NCBI RefSeq assembly: GCF_008642295.1
Contig: NZ_CP029190.1
Coordinates: 2,838,501-2,902,500, forward strand
DNA length: 64,000 nt
Direction of reading: 5' to 3'
Origin: Streptomyces venezuelae
Lineage (GTDB): Bacteria; Actinomycetota; Actinomycetes; Streptomycetales; Streptomycetaceae
The number at the start of each line of letters is the position of its first letter. Position 1 is the first letter of the stretch. The position numbers were made by a program, and so were the translations under genes. Positions 41,533 to 52,413 of this stretch are shown here, in pieces. The notes under the pieces were generated by a model. The model was given only the letters and a program-made list of their open reading frames with translations. It was not told the DNA's origin and searched no databases.

Positions 41533-42090
41533 GGCCGGCTGCTTTCCGTAGTCGAGAACGCCCTCAGGATACGGCGACGACGCCAACTGTCCACGAGCCC
41601 CGGACCAGCGCGGGGGCGGCCCGCGGCTGCGCGGTGGCCCGGGCGGGCTGCTGCCCGGGTCACCGGAGCCGGGGGCCGGGGCGGCGGGGGTCGGCCGGTT
41701 GCCCGGCCGAGGCGCGGGACGCTCGGGCGTGCGACCGACCGGCCGCCCGGGCGGGCTGCCGGCCGGGCCACCGGAGCCCGGGTCGACCGGGCGCGCTGCC
41801 GGGACGGCTTGGCGTCCACTTCGGGGTGGGGCGCAACCCGTTCGGGGTCCCCTTTCGAGTGTCCGCAGCAAGGCGGCGCCGGCGTCCACCCAGCGCGGTC
41901 TGTGGGGCCGCTGAACGGCCCGTGGCGGCGGGCCGGCAACCCGGATAGGTGAATCCCCGCCGGACGGCCGCTCGGCGGCCGGTGGCGTTGCGGCGTCCAA
42001 GCCGCCCGGCCTAGACATCCCCCACCACGCCAAGTTACCGGCTGGTATGTGCAGCGCACCGGCCGGACTCACATCTCGGGGGCTACAGCC
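41533..42090. other. 558-bp divergent intergenic region with an imperfect repeat
   Basis: No believable gene: the open frames here are arginine/proline-rich GC artefacts without ribosome-binding sites. A 33-bp sequence starting CCCGGGCGGGCTGC occurs at 41638-41670 and again at 41746-41778 with 3 mismatches. The more normal-looking stretch at 42025-42090 probably contains the promoter of the Rv3235-family gene. Confidence 0.55.
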
Positions 42091-42594
42091 ATGGACAGCA
42101 ACACCGGCACCACCACCCACGGCAACGGCGGCGGGACCCCGCCCGAGCGGACACCCGCCGTACAGGGCGGCGGCGGGGCCGCCCGACGGCGGCCGGCCGC
42201 CCGGACCCGGCCCGCCGGACGGCGCGACCAGCGCCGCCCGCCCAGCCGGCTCGACCCGCGCGACCCGCGCCGGATGGCCGCGGCCCCACACGCCTGGTTC
42301 GCCGAGGCGCTGCTGGCCGTACTGAGCGGACGCCGCCCGGTCCACTACCTGCTCGGCCACACCGTAGGCCCGGCGTACGAGCAGCTGATCACCCTCACCC
42401 GCTCCGGCCCGCCCCGGGACGGCCTCCGGCCGATCCTGCGGCACTGCGGGCGGTTCCGGCCGTGCCCGGGGGTGATCGAGGCGTTCGCCCGCATCGCGGT
42501 CGGCGACCGCGTCACGGCCATGGCGTTCCGCCTGGAACAGGGCACGGACCTCCGCTGGCGCTGCGCGGCGGTGGAGGTGGGGCCCCTGTCATAG
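42091..42594 (+). CDS. Rv3235-family protein
   Basis: A 167-residue protein. The first 65 residues are low-complexity and rich in Gly, Pro and Arg. The conserved part (about 68-167) matches the Rv3235 family (HAWFAEALLAVLSGRRPVHYLLGHTVGPAYEQL, AFARIAVGDRVTAMAFRLE, RWRCAAVEVG). ATG 42091 has GGGGG upstream. The family sits near secA in many actinobacteria, as here. Function unknown, probably a helical adaptor in envelope biology. Confidence 0.85.
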   Translation: MDSNTGTTTHGNGGGTPPERTPAVQGGGGAARRRPAARTRPAGRRDQRRPPSRLDPRDPRRMAAAPHAWFAEALLAVLSGRRPVHYLLGHTVGPAYEQLITLTRSGPPRDGLRPILRHCGRFRPCPGVIEAFARIAVGDRVTAMAFRLEQGTDLRWRCAAVEVGPLS

Positions 42595-42836
42595 CCGCCC
42601 ACGGGCCGGAGGGCCCGGAAACGGGGCGCGGAGGGCGCCCGTACGCAGCCGGCGAGGCCGCGGGGCGCATCCCCGGTACCCACGGGGTCCGGGGCCGTGA
42701 GCGTCGGCGTAGGAAGCGCCCCGAGCGAGGCAGGGGCGGGCGCGCCGGCAGCGACGGCACGAGGTCGGGGGGCCGTTGCACCCGCGGCCTCGTGCGGCCA
42801 CGCCTCGTCCCCCGCCCCCGCCCCGCGGCGTACGCA

Positions 42837-42881
42837 AAACGGCCGGGGCCGGACCCCGAAAGAGTCCGGCCCCGGCCGTTT
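42837..42881. terminator. Terminator downstream of secA
   Basis: A perfect 18-bp stem AAACGGCCGGGGCCGGAC (42837-42854) pairs with 42864-42881 over a 9-nt loop. The convergent Rv3235-family gene ends 240 bp away; the stretch 42595-42836 between holds nothing that I can identify. Confidence 0.95.
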
Positions 42882-42897
42882 GCACGTGCCCGACGGG

Positions 42898-45696
<2,799 letters not shown>

Positions 45697-45923
45697 CGAG
45701 GTTTGTCTCCTTGCCGGTCGGGCCTGGCACTGGTTCGTGACGGGCACGGCAGGTGGACCCCACCGCAACGGCCATCGTAAGCGAGGACGCCGTCACGTCG
45801 GGAGGTCCGCCGTATCCGCAGGGCGGCACGCGCCCGGAATGAGAACGTACGGGGGACACGGAAGGTGCCGCCGTCACCGAAAAGTGTTCGCCCCGGCCGG
45901 GGTGCGGGCCGGAGAATCCGTTC

Positions 45924-46568
45924 ATGGAACCGACCGCCCTGACCACCGAACGGCTGCTGGTGCGCCCGTACGTCCCCGCCGATGTGCCCGAGGTGCACGC
46001 GGCCTGCCAGGACCCCGGCATTCAGCGGTGGATCCCGGTGCCGGTGCCGTACCGGCGCGATGACGCGGAGATCTTCGTGACGGAGAAGACCCCGGCCGGC
46101 TGGCAGGACGACAGCGAGTACAACTTCGCGGTGCGGCTCAAGGCCGACGGGCTCGGCGGGGAGGGGCCGCTCGGCGGGGAGGGACTCGGCGGGGAGGGGC
46201 CGCTGGTCGCCGCCGTCGGCCTGGTCCCGCGCGGCACCGACGCGCACGAGATCGGCTACTGGGCCGTCGCCGCCCACCGCGGCCGGGGCTACACGGCCGA
46301 GGCGGTGCTCGCCGTGGCCCGCTGGGCCTTCACCGAAGCCGGCTGCGTACGCCTGGTCTGGCGCGCCGGAACCGGGAACACCGCCTCCCGTGCCGTCGCC
46401 GAGAAGGCCGGGTTCCGGATCGAGGGCGTGGCCCGCGCGGGCATGGAGCACCGCGGCACCCTGCGCGACTGCCGGGTGGGTGCGCTGCTCCCCTCCGACC
46501 TCGGCCTGCCCTCCCGGCTGCCGTACCTGCCGACGCCCGAGCCCGCCGCTGTCAGTGCCGGGTCCTAG
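45924..46568 (+). CDS. GNAT-family acetyltransferase with an in-frame minisatellite
   Basis: A 214-residue GNAT (RimJ/RimL-like) acetyltransferase. It has an N-terminal TERLLVRPYVPAD, acetyl-CoA loop AAHRGRGYTAEAVLAVARWAF and VRLVWRAGTGNTASRAVAEKAGFRIEG. Residues 77-93 are an extra LGGEGP-LGGEG-LGGEGP loop encoded by three near-identical 15-18 bp units (46152-46202), inserted in a beta hairpin of the fold. It is divergent from secA, 10 bp upstream of the YcaQ-like gene, and possibly cotranscribed with it. The substrate is unknown, perhaps an N-terminal or small-molecule amine. Confidence 0.88.
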   Translation: MEPTALTTERLLVRPYVPADVPEVHAACQDPGIQRWIPVPVPYRRDDAEIFVTEKTPAGWQDDSEYNFAVRLKADGLGGEGPLGGEGLGGEGPLVAAVGLVPRGTDAHEIGYWAVAAHRGRGYTAEAVLAVARWAFTEAGCVRLVWRAGTGNTASRAVAEKAGFRIEGVARAGMEHRGTLRDCRVGALLPSDLGLPSRLPYLPTPEPAAVSAGS

Positions 46569-46577
46569 GGTTCGCCC

Positions 46578-47750
46578 ATGACGACGGTGAACACGGTCTC
46601 CCTTTCGGCGGACGAGGCACGGCGGATCGCACTGCGCGCGCAGGGGTTCCTGGGGGCGCCGGACCGGCGCGGGGGCGTCCGCGGTGTGCTCCGGCACCTC
46701 GGCGCGGTGCAGCTGGACACGATCTCGGTGCTGGCCCGGTCGCACGAGCTCATCCCGTACGCCCGGCTCGGCGCGGTGGGCCGTTCCACCGTCGAGCGGG
46801 CGTACTGGACCGAGAACCATGCCTTCGAGTACTGGTCGCACGCGGCCTGCATCCTGCCCATCGAGGAATGGCCCCATTTCGCGTTCCGACGCCGGGCCCG
46901 GCGGGAGCACGGCTACCGCTGGCACCGGATGAAGGACCGGGAGGCCTCCTGCGCGCTGGTCCTGGACCGGCTGAAGGCCGAGGGCCCGCTCACCTCCACC
47001 GAGCTGGGCGGCGCGAAGAACGGCGGGCCCTGGTGGGACTGGTCCGAGACCAAGATCGCGGTGGAGTGGCTGCTGGACGCCGGCGACGTGGTCTGCACCC
47101 AGCGGCGCAGCTGGAAGCGGGTCTACGACCTGGCCGAGCGGGCCGTCCCGGACGCCCTGCTGCACGACGATCTGGACGACACCGAATGCCTGCGCCGGCT
47201 GGTGGCGCTGTCCGGCCGGTCGCTCGGGGTGGGCACCCGGGCCGATCTCGCCGACTACCACCGGATCAAGGGGGAGCAGTTCGACGCGGTGGTCGCGGAC
47301 TCCGGGCTGGTGCCGGTCGAGGTCGAGGGGTGGAACAAGCCCGCCTGGGCCGACCCCGAGGCGCTGGCGACCGTACCGCGCGGGCGGCACCGCACCACGC
47401 TGCTCTCCCCGTTCGACTCGCTGGTGTGGGACCGGCCCCGGACCGAGCGGATCTTCGGCTTCAGCCACAAGCTGGAGGCGTACGTCCCCAAGCCGCAGCG
47501 GATCCACGGCTACTTCGCGATGCCGCTGCTGGCCGGCGGCCGGCTCCAGGGCCGGGTGGACCCGGCCCGCGAGGGCAGCACGCTGGTGGCCCGGCAGCTC
47601 TCCCTGACCTCTCCGAAGGCCGCGCCGGCCATGGCGGCGGCGCTGCGGGAGGCGGCGGAGTGGGTCGGCTGCGATGCCGTCCGCATCGACCGCGCCCAGA
47701 GCCCGGCGGAAGCCGCGGCGGTCACGGCCGAGCTGGCCGCCCTGGGCTAG
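46578..47750 (+). CDS. Winged-helix DNA glycosylase of the YcaQ/AlkX (HTH_42) family
   Basis: A 390-residue member of the HTH_42 family, which includes E. coli YcaQ/AlkX and Streptomyces AlkZ, enzymes that unhook DNA interstrand crosslinks. The QxD motif is present (GAVQLDTISVLARSH, near 42-50). Also visible are ENHAFEYWSHAACILP, the winged-helix block TSTELGG...WWDWSETKIAVEWLLDAG and SPFDSLVWDRPRTERIFGF. It probably protects against endogenous or competitor alkylating agents. It sits outside any biosynthetic cluster, which fits the housekeeping AlkX branch rather than AlkZ self-resistance. Confidence 0.88.
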   Translation: MTTVNTVSLSADEARRIALRAQGFLGAPDRRGGVRGVLRHLGAVQLDTISVLARSHELIPYARLGAVGRSTVERAYWTENHAFEYWSHAACILPIEEWPHFAFRRRARREHGYRWHRMKDREASCALVLDRLKAEGPLTSTELGGAKNGGPWWDWSETKIAVEWLLDAGDVVCTQRRSWKRVYDLAERAVPDALLHDDLDDTECLRRLVALSGRSLGVGTRADLADYHRIKGEQFDAVVADSGLVPVEVEGWNKPAWADPEALATVPRGRHRTTLLSPFDSLVWDRPRTERIFGFSHKLEAYVPKPQRIHGYFAMPLLAGGRLQGRVDPAREGSTLVARQLSLTSPKAAPAMAAALREAAEWVGCDAVRIDRAQSPAEAAAVTAELAALG

Positions 47751-47790
47751 CCGGGTCGAACCCGGACTCGGGCCCGGACTCGGGCCCGGG

Positions 47791-48501
47791 TCAGCGGATC
47801 TCCAGGATCTTCTCCCGCATCGCGTAGACCACGGCCTCCATCCTGGAGTGCAGCTGGAGCTTCTCCAGGATGTTGCGGACGTGGTTCTTCACCGTGTTCT
47901 CGGAGATGAACAACTCCTTGGCGATGTCCCGGTTGTTCATCCCGGTGGCCACCAGCTTGAGGACCTCCAGCTCCCGGTCCGTCAGCCGCGGCGCCGGTAC
48001 CAGCCGGCGCTCGTCGGTCCGCTGGATCATCGACTTGAACTCGGTCAGCAGTTTCGACGCCATCGACGGGCTGATCTGCGACTGCCCGTCCGCAACGGCG
48101 CGGATGGCGGTCGAGACCTCGTCCGTGGAGATCTCCTTCAGCAGGTACCCGGTCGCCCCCGCCTTGATCGCGTCGTAGAGGTCGGCCTCCTCGTCGCTGA
48201 TCGTCAGCATGATGATCTTCGCGGAGGGCGCCACCTCCTTGATCGAGGTACAGGCCTCGATCCCGCCCCGCCGTGGCATCCGGACATCCATCAGCACGAT
48301 GTCCGGCAGCAGGTCTGCCGCCTTGTCCACCGCTTCCGCGCCGTCCCCCGCCTCGCCGACGACCTGGATGTCCTCCTCCTGCGCGAGGACGATCTCCAGC
48401 CCGCGCCGGAACAGTGCGTGGTCGTCCACCACGAGCACCCGGATCGGCTCGCGGCAGCCGGCACCGTCCTCGTCGTGCACCGGTCCGAAGCTGTCCGCCA
48501 T
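47791..48501 (-). CDS. NarL/LuxR-type response regulator (orphan)
   Basis: A 236-residue response regulator from ATG 48501 with AGGAACG upstream. Receiver residues are present: VVDDHALFRRG, the phospho-acceptor Asp in DIVLMDVRMP (near 67), T in MLTISDEEA and K in YLLKEIST. A LuxR-type helix-turn-helix occupies the C-terminus (LTDRELEVLKLVATGMNNRDIAKELFISENTVKNHVRNIL). No histidine kinase gene is adjacent, so the partner is encoded elsewhere. It lies between the YcaQ-like gene (convergent) and hpf (same strand), with an hpf terminator between. Confidence 0.92.
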   Translation of the reverse strand: MADSFGPVHDEDGAGCREPIRVLVVDDHALFRRGLEIVLAQEEDIQVVGEAGDGAEAVDKAADLLPDIVLMDVRMPRRGGIEACTSIKEVAPSAKIIMLTISDEEADLYDAIKAGATGYLLKEISTDEVSTAIRAVADGQSQISPSMASKLLTEFKSMIQRTDERRLVPAPRLTDRELEVLKLVATGMNNRDIAKELFISENTVKNHVRNILEKLQLHSRMEAVVYAMREKILEIR

Positions 48502-48616
48502 CGTTCCTCCCCCTGCAGGCCCATGGACCGTGGCCCGAGGTCCAGTTGACTGACCGCCATGATTCCATGCCGCGATGTCCGACATCCGGTCACTTTTCGG
48601 CCGGTTGGCTCATACG

Positions 48617-48656
48617 GGTGCCCCCGCAGGTCGCCAGAGCGATCCGCGGGGGCACC
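48617..48656. terminator. Terminator downstream of hpf
   Basis: GGTGCCCCCGC (48617-48627) pairs perfectly with 48646-48656 (11 bp) across an 18-nt loop. It is positioned to end the hpf transcript before the response-regulator gene. Confidence 0.8.
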
Positions 48657-48692
48657 GATGGGACGTAACCGTCGGTCTTCCGCGCCGGGCCG

Positions 48693-49388
48693 TCAGCCGC
48701 CGAGCGCGCCGCCCGCGCCGCCGGCCTCCACGTCGCCGGAGGTGGCGGCGTCGGGGCTGAGGTGGATGACGCCGTAGTCATAGGCATGGCGCCGGTACAC
48801 GACGCTGGGCTGCTTGGTCTCGGAATCAACGAACAGGTAGAAGTCGTGGCCGACCAGTTCCATCTCGTACAGAGCCTGGTCCAGCGACATGGGTGCCGCT
48901 GCATGCGTCTTCTCGCGGACGATCAGGGGGCCTTCGCCCTGCACTTCGATCGATCCGATCCGGGTCGTCGGGATCGCGTCCGCCTGCTGCTCGGAGACAA
49001 TTTCTCCGTTTCCGTTCAGGTGTGCCGCGTCCGGCACGGCGTCGGCAACCTCGGCCGCCGAGAGCCGCCCGTTTCCACGGCGGGTGTGGCGCTTGTCGTG
49101 CTGCTTGCGCAGCCGGGCTTCGAGCTTGTCCTGGGCCAGGTCCAGCGCCGCATACGCATCGGCGGCTGCCGCCTCGGCACGGATCACCGGGCCTCGCGAA
49201 CGAAGGGTGATCTCCACGCGGTCGGAACGGTCGGCCTGGCGCGGGTTGTGCTCCTTGGACACCTCGACGTCCAGGCTGATCACCTTGGCGTCGAGCTTCT
49301 GGATCCGCTCCGGATTCAGCTTCTCGGCCACGTGCTTGCGGAACCGCTCGGGCACTTCGGTCTTGCGGCCCTTGACGACGATGTCCAC
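48693..49388 (-). CDS. hpf: Long-form ribosome hibernation promoting factor (HPF)
   Basis: A 231-residue long HPF from GTG 49388 (MDIVVKGRKTEVPERFRKHV), with GGAG 6-7 nt upstream. The N-terminal S30AE domain (about 1-105, including DRVEITLRSRGPVIRAEA) binds in the mRNA/tRNA channel of the 30S subunit. A linker leads to the C-terminal dimerisation domain (about 172-220: PMSLDQALYEMELVGHDFYLFVDSETKQPSVVYRR), which joins two ribosomes into an inactive 100S dimer. Expression in Streptomyces is stress- and stationary-phase linked. It has an unusually long, structured upstream region. Confidence 0.96.
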   Translation of the reverse strand: MDIVVKGRKTEVPERFRKHVAEKLNPERIQKLDAKVISLDVEVSKEHNPRQADRSDRVEITLRSRGPVIRAEAAAADAYAALDLAQDKLEARLRKQHDKRHTRRGNGRLSAAEVADAVPDAAHLNGNGEIVSEQQADAIPTTRIGSIEVQGEGPLIVREKTHAAAPMSLDQALYEMELVGHDFYLFVDSETKQPSVVYRRHAYDYGVIHLSPDAATSGDVEAGGAGGALGG

Positions 49389-49734
49389 GCAGAACTCCGT
49401 TCCCGGATTGCCCCGCCCCTCGTCGGGCGAGACGTCTCCCTCTTGCACCAGACTCCGGTGAGCACCGGAGTCTCGGACTTGGCGACTTTCACCTCCTCCT
49501 CCCCCATCGGCAAGATCACCACCCCACCGACTTCGGGAGTCGAGAGACCACCTGCACATGACCTGCACACGTGTCCCGACTGCGTCGGCGCCCAAGGATC
49601 GCCAGTTCCTTACAACCGAACATAGCTCTGATGGACGGTTGTCGGCACCCGCTACCGGGATGAACCTCCGTTCAAGTGGTCATTCCCTCTTACTACCTGC
49701 AACGATGGGCGTTCCCCGGCAGTTCCAAATCTAT
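49389..49734 (-). promoter_or_regulatory. Promoter/leader region of hpf with a perfect hairpin
   Basis: This 346-bp gap holds no convincing gene. In the hpf leader, AGACTCCGGTG (49450-49460) pairs perfectly with CACCGGAGTCT (49463-49473) over a 2-nt loop, about 60 nt before the start codon. A purine-rich GGGGGAGGAGG stretch lies just upstream of it on the coding strand (around 49493-49503). The hairpin could be a leader regulatory structure. Upstream, 49600-49720 is comparatively AT-rich and probably carries the promoter. Confidence 0.55.
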
Positions 49735-50499
49735 TCACAAGATTTTTGGCGCCGCACGATTTCCGAGCATTCTCCGACCGGATTCCGAGCCCCTCCCGAA
49801 GCCTTGGAAGGACTCCGCCGGCGCCGCGACCACCGCGGCGGCAGCCACCGGCAGCCCGGCCTCCCGAACCGCCCGCGCCGCCTCCGCGAGCGTCGCTCCG
49901 GTGGTGATCAGGTCGTCCACCAGGACCAGCGCCCCGCTGGCCGCCGCCCGCGCCCCGCCACGGCATATCTCCAGCGCCCTCGCCAGGTTCTCCCGCCGTT
50001 GGCGCGAACCCAGCCCCGACTGGTCCGCCACCGCCCGCCGCTGCCGCAGTACGGGCGCCACCCGCGCGGCAGTCCCGCCCCGGCGCAGCTCCGCGGAGGC
50101 CGCCAGCGCGATCCTGCGGGCCGGATCGTGCCCCCGGGCCCGCACCTGCCGCCGCGCCGAGGGCACCGGCACCAGCACCACCCCCGGCCCGCTCGGAGCC
50201 CCCTCCCGCACCACGGCCTCCCGCACCGCCGCGGCCAACGCCCGCCCCAACGGTCGGGCCAGCGGGAGCTCCCCGCGCTCCTTGTGGGCCAGCAGAACGG
50301 CGCGTACGGCCCCCTGGTAGCCGACCGCTGCATACACCTCCGGCAGCCCGGGCGGGCGCGCCCCCGGCCGCACAGGCCCCGCCTCCGCCCCGCCCAGCGC
50401 CTTCCTGCACTCCTCGCACACCAGCATCCGACCCTCCCCGCATCCGGCGCAGCCCACCGGCAGGACCAGCCCGACGAGCTCCTGCCACCACCCGCGCAT
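49735..50499 (-). CDS. ComF/GntX-like phosphoribosyltransferase-domain protein
   Basis: A 254-residue ComF-family protein from ATG 50499 (MRGWWQELVGLVLP). An N-terminal zinc-finger pair (CAGC near 17-20, CEEC near 31-34) is followed by a phosphoribosyltransferase-like domain with the PRPP-loop motif ALVLVDDLITTGATL and RQRRAVADQSGLGSRQRREN. In other bacteria ComFC/GntX proteins serve in DNA uptake or gluconate use. In actinobacteria this gene regularly sits between lpqB and hpf and its role is unclear. It probably belongs to the mtrA-mtrB-lpqB transcription unit. Confidence 0.88.
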   Translation of the reverse strand: MRGWWQELVGLVLPVGCAGCGEGRMLVCEECRKALGGAEAGPVRPGARPPGLPEVYAAVGYQGAVRAVLLAHKERGELPLARPLGRALAAAVREAVVREGAPSGPGVVLVPVPSARRQVRARGHDPARRIALAASAELRRGGTAARVAPVLRQRRAVADQSGLGSRQRRENLARALEICRGGARAAASGALVLVDDLITTGATLAEAARAVREAGLPVAAAAVVAAPAESFQGFGRGSESGRRMLGNRAAPKIL

Positions 50500-50574
50500 G
50501 ACTCCACGGTGCCGGACCCGCCCCACCCCCCGCGACCCCTGTGGAAAACCCCCGGGCGCGAGAGAAAGCGCAGG

Positions 50575-52413
50575 TCAGCCCGGGTACACGGGGGCGCTGC
50601 CGCCCGCCGAGACGGTGCGCCACTGGGCGCCCGGCGGCAGCCAGACGATGCCGTCGGCGTCGGAGTAGGCCACCACCGGCTGCTTCTCGTCCTCGGAGGC
50701 GGCGACGTCGGTCAGGCCATTGGCCCCGGGCAGGCTGCCCGCCACCATCGACCCGTCGGCCTGCATGTAGCGGGCCTGCATGACGCCCTCGCTCTCCCGG
50801 CCGACCACCAGCAGCCGGCCCCGCGGCGCCCAGCTCATCGCCGTCACGTCCGCCATCTGCGGGGCGGCGGGCCGCAGCTCGCGCACCGAGACCTTGCCGC
50901 CGTCCGCCGCCTCGGGCCGCTCGACCCGGCCGACGTAGAGCTCCTTGCGCGCACCGCCCGTGGACAGGAGCACCGCGATCCGCACCCCGTCCGAGGAGAT
51001 CCGCAGCGCCTCGATGCGCCGCCCGTCCAGCCCGGCCACATCCACCCGCTGCGGGGTGCCGGTACCACCCGGAATCCGCCACAGCGCCTGATGCTGCGGG
51101 TCCCGGTCGGCGACCCAGAGGTCGCCCCGGCCATCCCAGCTGGGCGCGGACAGGCCGTCCTTGACCCGGCTGGTCTGCACGGGCGCGGGCAGCGGCCCGC
51201 CGGTGGTCAGCGACACCGTGTACAGGGAGTGGCCGTCCTCGGAGACCACCCCGGCGCGCTTCTCCTCGTACGCGATCGCCGCCGTGCCCACCTTCAGCTG
51301 CGGGGCGCCGGCCAGCGGGCCACCGACCGGAACGGCCTGCTCGAAGGACTGCTCGGGGTCGCTGGGCAGGCTGACGCGCAGCAGTTTGTGCTGGTCGATG
51401 TAGTACTGGTGGCGGGCGGCCGGCACCCGGTTGGCGATGGTGGCGGCCAGGCTCTCGTCCACCCCGCACAGCACCGACTTGTTGTCGGAGTGCACCAGCT
51501 CGACCCGGGCGACCCTGGAGGAGGTCAGGTCCCGGACGGTGTACATCAGCTGGGTGGCCATCTTCCGGCACTGCGGTTCGGTGACGTTGTCGGCCTTGTT
51601 GTTGAGCGGCACCCGCAGGGTGTTCTGGGCGTCGTAGGACAGGGACTTGGTGCCGTCCCGGAGGGCCGTGCCGGTGGGGAAGCTGGAGTTGACGACCGGG
51701 GCCAGCCACTTGGACGGCCCGTCGAGCAGCGACTGCACGGTCTGCGTGGTCTTGTCCATGCGCGAGTCCGGATCGGTGCGCTGGCGCACGTACACGGGAT
51801 CGGCGACGAGGGTGCCCGAGGCGAAGTAGTACTTGTTGACCGGCAGGAAGATGCGCTGGAAGTCGGACTCGCTGAGCACCAGCCCGTCGGGCAGCTCGGA
51901 GATCCGCCACTCGTTGCCCTCCCGGACCAGCTGGAGGTGCTGCTCGAACGGCACCCCGCCGGGTTCCGGCTGGTAGGCGTTGCGCTCGTCGACGGTGGCG
52001 ACCTTGTCGCCGGTCAGCTTGAAGCGCGGGGCCTCGGGCTGCTTGTCGAGCTTGTCGGGCTTCTCGGGTGACCGGCCGAGTCCGGAGGACAGCACGGTCA
52101 CCTTGGAGCCGGGCTTCCAGCTCTTCGCGGCCTCGGCGGTCAGGTACTGGCGGGCCGTGGACAGCTGCGGGTCGTCGCTGGTCATGGCCTCCAGGAAGCC
52201 GCCGACGATCTCCGAGGGGCTGGCATTGGGGGCCGGGGGCACGCCGTACACCCGGACCTGCGAGTCGGCGCCCTGGGTGGCCGACACCGGGCGGACCTCG
52301 CCGCGGGTGGGCATGGAGGCGCAGCCGGCCAGCAGCAGGCCGGCCCCGCCCAGGGCCGCTGCCCGCACCGCCGTGGCCCCGGCCGTGGCCCCGTCCGTCC
52401 GCCTAGCCTTCAC
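50575..52413 (-). CDS. lpqB: Lipoprotein LpqB, MtrB accessory
   Basis: A 612-residue lipoprotein from GTG 52413, overlapping the mtrB stop by 11 nt. The lipobox is LLAGC (Cys near 31). A GerMN domain follows (LVADPVYVRQRTD, LLDGPSKWLAPVVNSSFPTG, TQLMYTVRDL), then a beta-propeller-like LpqB region (IAYEEKRAGVVSEDGHSLYTVS, LWVADRDPQHQALWRIPGG). In mycobacteria LpqB binds the extracellular part of MtrB and modulates MtrA phosphorylation. The mtrA-mtrB-lpqB order is conserved here. Confidence 0.95.
   Translation of the reverse strand: MKARRTDGATAGATAVRAAALGGAGLLLAGCASMPTRGEVRPVSATQGADSQVRVYGVPPAPNASPSEIVGGFLEAMTSDDPQLSTARQYLTAEAAKSWKPGSKVTVLSSGLGRSPEKPDKLDKQPEAPRFKLTGDKVATVDERNAYQPEPGGVPFEQHLQLVREGNEWRISELPDGLVLSESDFQRIFLPVNKYYFASGTLVADPVYVRQRTDPDSRMDKTTQTVQSLLDGPSKWLAPVVNSSFPTGTALRDGTKSLSYDAQNTLRVPLNNKADNVTEPQCRKMATQLMYTVRDLTSSRVARVELVHSDNKSVLCGVDESLAATIANRVPAARHQYYIDQHKLLRVSLPSDPEQSFEQAVPVGGPLAGAPQLKVGTAAIAYEEKRAGVVSEDGHSLYTVSLTTGGPLPAPVQTSRVKDGLSAPSWDGRGDLWVADRDPQHQALWRIPGGTGTPQRVDVAGLDGRRIEALRISSDGVRIAVLLSTGGARKELYVGRVERPEAADGGKVSVRELRPAAPQMADVTAMSWAPRGRLLVVGRESEGVMQARYMQADGSMVAGSLPGANGLTDVAASEDEKQPVVAYSDADGIVWLPPGAQWRTVSAGGSAPVYPG

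Noticed and set aside
41511..42059. 182-codon minus-strand frame
   Set aside because: Arg/Pro-rich composition artefact without a ribosome-binding site; it overlaps the start of the DUF6912 gene.
49316..49570. 84-codon minus-strand frame in the hpf leader
   Set aside because: It overlaps the hpf start in another frame and contains the palindromic hairpin; no protein character in its second half.
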